Positions 5,013-6,655 of a DNA stretch of 6,655 nt are shown piece by piece. Source of the stretch: Acidobacteriota bacterium (GTDB lineage Bacteria > Acidobacteriota > Terriglobia > Terriglobales > Acidobacteriaceae); contig JAJZFE010000457.1 of NCBI GenBank assembly GCA_021798655.1, positions 1-6,655 on the forward strand. Direction: 5' to 3'. A program made the position numbers and the translations under genes. Numbering within the stretch: the first letter of the stretch is position 1; each line of letters begins with the position of its first letter. The notes below the pieces were generated by a model. The model had not been told where the DNA came from. It saw only the letters and a program-made list of their open reading frames with translations, and searched no databases.

Positions 5013-5420
5013 ATGCAAACGAATCCTTACATCTGGCAATATCTACCTCTCGTGCTGCAGATTCTTGTCGCGCTGGCGCTGGCCGGCGGGATGGTGGGCG
5101 CGTCGTTCTTTCTGGGCAAGCACAAGCGCACGAAGGTGAAGCTGGGCGCGTATGAGTGCGGCATGGACCCGGTGGGCGATGCGCGCGGACGGTTCAGCGT
5201 GAAGTTCTACATGGTGGCGATGCTGTTCATCCTGTTCGATGTGGAGGCGGTGTTCATGCTGCCGTGGGCGGTGGTGTATCGCAGCCTGCACCAGATCACG
5301 GGCTCGCGGCTGTTCGGGTTCTGGGAGATGGTGGTGTACCTGGGGTTCGTCGCGGTGGGCCTGTTCTATGTGTGGAAGAAGGGCGTGCTGAACTGGACGA
5401 ATGACCGGGCGGATCTGTAG
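5013..5420 (+). CDS. nuoA: NADH-quinone oxidoreductase subunit A
   Basis: A 135-residue membrane subunit of respiratory complex I (ND3 homologue), at the junction of the membrane and peripheral arms near the quinone pocket. Three membrane segments are visible at about 10-34, 64-90 and 103-122. The conserved loop between the first two carries YECG (47-50), with the cysteine (C49) matching the ND3 loop residue. The second segment has the FDVEAVFMLPWA motif (75-86), with the conserved acids D76 and E78. Length is normal. The ATG at 5013 gives the expected N-terminus; an in-frame TTG at 4980 would overlap the promoter and add unlikely residues. No Shine-Dalgarno precedes it. The next gene is nuoC, not nuoB. 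Confidence 0.95.
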   Translation: MQTNPYIWQYLPLVLQILVALALAGGMVGASFFLGKHKRTKVKLGAYECGMDPVGDARGRFSVKFYMVAMLFILFDVEAVFMLPWAVVYRSLHQITGSRLFGFWEMVVYLGFVAVGLFYVWKKGVLNWTNDRADL

Positions 5421-5440
5421 GCCCCTACGCGAGCAGGAGA

Positions 5441-5470
5441 CGCAGATTCCCTGCGGGAATGACAAGCAAC
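5441..5470. repeat. Small palindromic element in the nuoA-nuoC gap
   Basis: ATTCCC (5446-5451) and GGGAAT (5455-5460) form a perfect 6-bp stem with a TGC loop, flanked by cgcag and gacaagcaac. The sequence resembles short dispersed intergenic palindromes I recall from Acidobacteriaceae genomes, but no second copy lies in this window, so the repeat status is a guess. It has no T run and is unlikely to be a strong terminator. It may modulate processing between nuoA and nuoC. Confidence 0.35.
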
Positions 5471-5485
5471 AGATAGAGGATTTAT

Positions 5486-5992
5486 ATGACCGACCCGATT
5501 ACGAATCCCGCCAGCCCGGCAGCCTGTTTTGGCAAAGAGGCCGTGGCGCTGGCGCTGGCTGACCATGCCGCGGTGCAGGCCCTGGCGGAGTACATCGTTG
5601 ACGCGAAGTGGGACCGCAAGGAGCTGACGCTGACCGTTGCGCCGGAGACGATGGTGGCCGCGTGCCGCGCGGCGCAGGCGGCGGGCTACAACTTCTTTGA
5701 AGATATGACGGCGGTGGACTGGTATCCGGCAGAGCCGCGGTTCCAGCTGAGCTACTCGCTGCTGAGCCACGGCTTGAAGCAGCGGATTCGCGTGGTGGCG
5801 CGGTTGAACGAGGGCCAGTCGATTGCCTCGATCACGGACGTGTGGCCGTCGGCGAACTACTATGAGCGCGAGGTCTTCGACCTGTTCGGCGTGCCGTTTA
5901 CGGGGCATCCGAACCTGGTGCGGATCATGATGCCGGAGAACTGGGAGGGACACCCCCTGCGCAAGGACTACCCCGTGGAGGGATACCGCTAA
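5486..5992 (+). CDS. nuoC: NADH-quinone oxidoreductase subunit C
   Basis: A 168-residue peripheral-arm subunit of complex I (30-kDa subunit family), which packs against NuoD near the quinone site. The family pattern covers about 65-168: YNFFEDMTAVDWYP (68-81), YSLLSHGLKQRIRVVARL, IASITDVWPSANYYEREVFD (113-132, with the EREVFDLFG signature), and the C-terminal HPNLVRIMMPENWEGHPLRK ending DYPVEGYR. The N-terminal 20 residues are variable. It is a stand-alone NuoC, not the NuoCD fusion of enterobacteria. The ATG at 5486 has GAGGA (5476-5480) 5 nt upstream. The stop codon is immediately followed by the nuoD ATG, indicating co-translation. Confidence 0.95.
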   Translation: MTDPITNPASPAACFGKEAVALALADHAAVQALAEYIVDAKWDRKELTLTVAPETMVAACRAAQAAGYNFFEDMTAVDWYPAEPRFQLSYSLLSHGLKQRIRVVARLNEGQSIASITDVWPSANYYEREVFDLFGVPFTGHPNLVRIMMPENWEGHPLRKDYPVEGYR

Positions 5993-6655
5993 ATGAGCCC
6001 TGTCGAGATGCTGGACGCTGAAGACATGAAGATTCCCGGTGTGGCGGATGTGATCCGTACCGCGCAGCAGCACCACGCTCCGCATGGCGCGGACCCGGTG
6101 AGCAACCAGACGATGATCCTGAACATGGGGCCGCAACACCCGTCGACACACGGCGTGCTGCGCCTGGTGATTGAGCTGGACGGCGAGACGGTGATCGCGC
6201 TGGCGCCGGACATCGGATACCTGCACACGGGCATCGAGAAGACGTGCGAGGCGAAGTTCTTCAACCAGGTGACGCCGCTGACGGATCGCATCGACTACCT
6301 GTGTCCGATGACGAACAACACGGCGTATGCGCTGGCGGTGGAGAAGCTGCTGGAGCTGGAGATTCCTGAGCGCGCGCAGTATATTCGCGTGCTGTTCAAC
6401 GAGCTGACGCGCATCCAGAGCCACCTGGTTTGGCTGGGCACGCACGCGATGGATATCGGCGCGCTGACGGTGTTTCTGTACTGCTTCCGCGAGCGCGAGG
6501 CGCTGCTGCGAATCTTCGAAGGCGTGAGCGGGCAGCGGATGATGACCAGCTACGTGCGCATCGGCGGCGTGAGCCTGGAGATGCCGTCGGGGATGATTGC
6601 GGAGATTCGCGCGTTCCTGAAGGATTTTCCGTCGAAGATCGCGGAGTACGAAGGG
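5993..6655 (+). CDS. nuoD: NADH-quinone oxidoreductase subunit D, N-terminal part (cut by window edge)
   Basis: 221 residues, open with no stop to the right edge; the family is usually about 390-430 residues, so roughly half is present. NuoD is the 49-kDa subunit that shapes the quinone-reduction site. Recognisable parts are TMILNMGPQHPSTHGVLRL (40-58), whose HPSTH loop contacts quinone, then DIGYLHTGIEKTCE (73-86), DRIDYLCPMTNN (98-109), LFNELTRIQSHLVWLGTHAM (134-153) and SGQRMMTSYVRIGGV (179-193). About 39 residues precede the conserved core. The ATG at 5993 abuts the nuoC TAA with no gap, and GGAGG (5977-5981, inside nuoC) lies 11 nt upstream. An internal ATG at 6008 is possible but gives a worse fit to that ribosome binding site. 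Confidence 0.94.
   Translation, partial: MSPVEMLDAEDMKIPGVADVIRTAQQHHAPHGADPVSNQTMILNMGPQHPSTHGVLRLVIELDGETVIALAPDIGYLHTGIEKTCEAKFFNQVTPLTDRIDYLCPMTNNTAYALAVEKLLELEIPERAQYIRVLFNELTRIQSHLVWLGTHAMDIGALTVFLYCFREREALLRIFEGVSGQRMMTSYVRIGGVSLEMPSGMIAEIRAFLKDFPSKIAEYEG

Noticed and set aside
5366..6445. 359-codon minus-strand frame opposite nuoC and nuoD
   Set aside because: An Arg/His/Val-rich antisense shadow of two well-recognised complex I genes.

Overview
The window is GC-rich, with strong G/C preference at third codon positions. The gene content fits an environmental Gram-negative bacterium. Several features together suggest Acidobacteriota (Acidobacteriaceae/Terriglobia type): an OprB-like porin, a DUF3592 protein, a secreted VOC-fold protein, a Gly/Tyr/His-rich exported protein and a split nuo operon. 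This taxonomic reading is inference from gene style and was not searched.

Layout. Positions 1-725 (+) hold the C-terminal half of an OprB-type carbohydrate porin. Positions 726-1219 hold no convincing gene but several structured elements: a 16-bp-arm inverted repeat, a diverged 69-bp tandem duplication, a smaller dyad, a 15-bp-spaced direct repeat and a G-quadruplex-capable GT-rich tract. A DUF3592 membrane protein (1220-1696, -) and a small PepSY-type membrane protein (1756-2244, +) are divergently transcribed from a 59-bp gap. Next come a terminator, a signal-peptide-bearing VOC-fold protein (2310-3155, +), a strong shared terminator hairpin, and a convergent exported Gly/His-rich repeat protein (3236-3802, -). 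A lone type IV prepilin peptidase (4050-4943, +) follows. The window ends in the start of a respiratory complex I operon: nuoA (5013-5420), nuoC (5486-5992) and nuoD (5993 to the edge, incomplete).

The nuo genes encode proton-translocating NADH:quinone oxidoreductase subunits: NuoA in the membrane, NuoC and NuoD in the peripheral arm. nuoB, which normally lies between nuoA and nuoC, is absent. Its place is taken by a 65-bp spacer holding a small palindromic element. The other genes look like independent single-gene units.

Four starts (DUF3592, PepSY protein, prepilin peptidase, nuoA) have a TAnnnT -10-like hexamer only 9-11 nt before the start codon, suggesting near-leaderless mRNAs. Four others (VOC, Gly-rich, nuoC, nuoD) have clear Shine-Dalgarno sites. 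I found no clear evidence of a wholly new system. The most notable points are the missing nuoB, the repeat-rich 783-1009 stretch and the start-site dichotomy.
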